The notes under the pieces: generated by a model
What the model was told of the DNA's origin: nothing
Database searches by the model: none
The model's input: the letters and a program-made list of their open reading frames with translations, nothing else
In this document: positions 20,544 to 21,673 of the stretch, one piece after another
How the letters are laid out: the number at the start of each line of letters is the position of its first letter
How positions within the stretch are numbered: the first letter of the stretch is position 1
From: a virus
Strand: one strand, 5' to 3'
DNA: 21,673 nt
IMG/VR virus record: IMGVR_UViG_3300025141_000900
Coordinates: 1 to 21,673 of that record
Position numbers and translations under genes: made by a program

Positions 20544-21673
20544 AAAAGAAAATATTTGTAAAAGGACCAGTACTATCACAGAGTGGATATGGAGAGCAAG
20601 CTCGCTTTGCTCTTCGAGCCCTAAGAAGCAGAGAAGATTTATTTGATATCTATGTTGCTCCTATAAAGTGGGGACAAACTGGCTGGCTTTGGGAAGAATC
20701 AGAATTTAGAGAATGGATGGATGAGAGAATAACTCGCACCCAAATCATGCTTGAAAAAAAGGAACTGATGCCGGATATCTCGCTTCAAATAACTATACCA
20801 AACGAATTTGAAAAAATGTGTCAAACCAACATCGGATACACAGCGGGTATTGAAACTACCAAATGCTCCCCACAGTGGCTTGTTAAAGGCAACGAGATGG
20901 ATAAGATTTTGGTAGTATCTGAGCATGCTAAAATGTCATATGCTGATACAACTGTCCAAGCATCGATGGGAGAAGGCCAAGAGCCATTTGACTATAAGCT
21001 ACAGACGCCTATAGACGTTGTTCATGAGACTACTCCAACAGCCCCAGCCGAACCCATTGAAGGGTTCGAACTAGGCTGCAAGGATAACTTCTTAATGGTC
21101 TCACAGCTAGGTCCAAGGAAGAATTTTGAAAATGCACTGTCTTGGTTCGTAGAGGAGTTTTTTGATAAAGATGTTGGCTTGGTTATCAAGACCAATTTTA
21201 AATCAAATAGTCTAACAGACTTTGATGCTATAGAGAACCACTTATCATCTCTCCTTCGTAGATATGAGAATAGAAAGTGCAAAGTGTACATACTCCATGG
21301 TGACTTGACTAGAGGTCAAATGCAATGGCTATATGAACATGAGAAAATAAACGCTCTTGTCAATATAGCACACGGAGAAGGCTTTGGATTACCAATGTTT
21401 GAAGCCGCTAGAGCAGGCATGCCGATAGTTACTGTGCCTTGGTCTGGTCAAATGGATTTTCTGTCTCACAATGGAAAGAGCTATTTCCAAGAAGTAGATT
21501 ATACAATCCGACCCGTACAGCCGCAAGCAGTTTGGGATGGCGTTGTTCAACAAGACTCCATGTGGGCCTTTGCCGATCAAGGTTCATACAAGATGACTTT
21601 AAGAAAGACCTTGAAAAGTAAAAACCGAGTGAAAGAAACAGCAGAAGAATTGAAGGCTCTCATCGAACAGAAG
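20540..21673 (+). CDS. Second glycosyltransferase, GT-B fold, truncated by window end (378 aa seen)
   Basis: A GTG start at 20540 overlaps the previous TGA (GTGA) and follows GGAGG by five bases. The frame stays open to the last base, so the 3' end is missing. The start MKKKIFVKGPVLSQSGYGEQ is a GT-B opening with a Gly loop. The donor domain carries IAHGEGFGLPMFEAARAGMP (EX7E motif), preceded by QLGPRKNFENALSWF. It is related in type, not closely in sequence, to the gene before it. The two together probably build a disaccharide or modify two positions on one acceptor. The acceptor is unknown. Confidence 0.9.
   Translation, partial: MKKKIFVKGPVLSQSGYGEQARFALRALRSREDLFDIYVAPIKWGQTGWLWEESEFREWMDERITRTQIMLEKKELMPDISLQITIPNEFEKMCQTNIGYTAGIETTKCSPQWLVKGNEMDKILVVSEHAKMSYADTTVQASMGEGQEPFDYKLQTPIDVVHETTPTAPAEPIEGFELGCKDNFLMVSQLGPRKNFENALSWFVEEFFDKDVGLVIKTNFKSNSLTDFDAIENHLSSLLRRYENRKCKVYILHGDLTRGQMQWLYEHEKINALVNIAHGEGFGLPMFEAARAGMPIVTVPWSGQMDFLSHNGKSYFQEVDYTIRPVQPQAVWDGVVQQDSMWAFADQGSYKMTLRKTLKSKNRVKETAEELKALIEQK

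Overview
The window looks like part of a large tailed double-stranded DNA phage (Caudoviricetes), probably of the marine T4-like kind. All 31 genes I can support lie on the plus strand, are closely packed and often overlap by 1 to 4 bases. Support for a phage comes from a PIN-PhoH ATPase, a RecB/Cas4-type nuclease, two glycosyltransferases, a holin-like small protein, a HAD-Nudix protein, and several acidic helical proteins of the sort found in virion gene clusters. The T4-like assignment is inference: no capsid, terminase, sheath or portal gene lies inside the window. The host is unknown. Two lipoprotein genes, one with a von Willebrand A domain of the style common in Myxococcota and relatives, hint at a deltaproteobacterial-type host or gene donor.

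Positions 1-3658 form a block of small unrecognised genes, most with their own leader. Three of the transcription units carry a shared 17-bp inverted repeat (CGGACA-N5-TGTCCG type) just upstream of a sigma70-like promoter. Two of these are also preceded by a repeated motif, ACTTAACAAAACTATA. Stop codons in this block are followed by G-free, C-rich tracts. This looks like an early or accessory region built from independently controlled cassettes.

Positions 3841-7732 hold a probable virion or late block: an unknown protein with a short basic helix at its N-terminus, a thioredoxin-fold lipoprotein, a vWA lipoprotein with a (Val-Glu)8 repeat, an atypical protein kinase, and a holin-like protein. 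Positions 7887-12904 mix a HAD-Nudix-polylysine fusion behind a near-perfect promoter, small proteins, a zinc metallopeptidase fused to a second domain, a conserved acidic structural-type protein, a Fis-like HTH protein, and a small conserved gene whose reading frame appears shifted at its start. Positions 12953-16321 encode a 1122-residue acidic helical protein.

Positions 16347-21673 carry PIN-PhoH, a second HEXXH metallopeptidase, the Cas4/RecB-like nuclease and two tandem glycosyltransferases, the last cut by the window end. Promoters with TTGACA, a 17-bp spacer and an extended -10 stand before the HAD-Nudix gene, the 89-residue gene, the second peptidase and the first glycosyltransferase. 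A different element, CTATTTA(T/C), precedes three putative virion proteins. Those proteins also carry near their N-termini a site resembling the T4 prohead-protease cleavage rule (I/L-x-E before A/S). The kinase may therefore be packaged in the head and delivered on infection.
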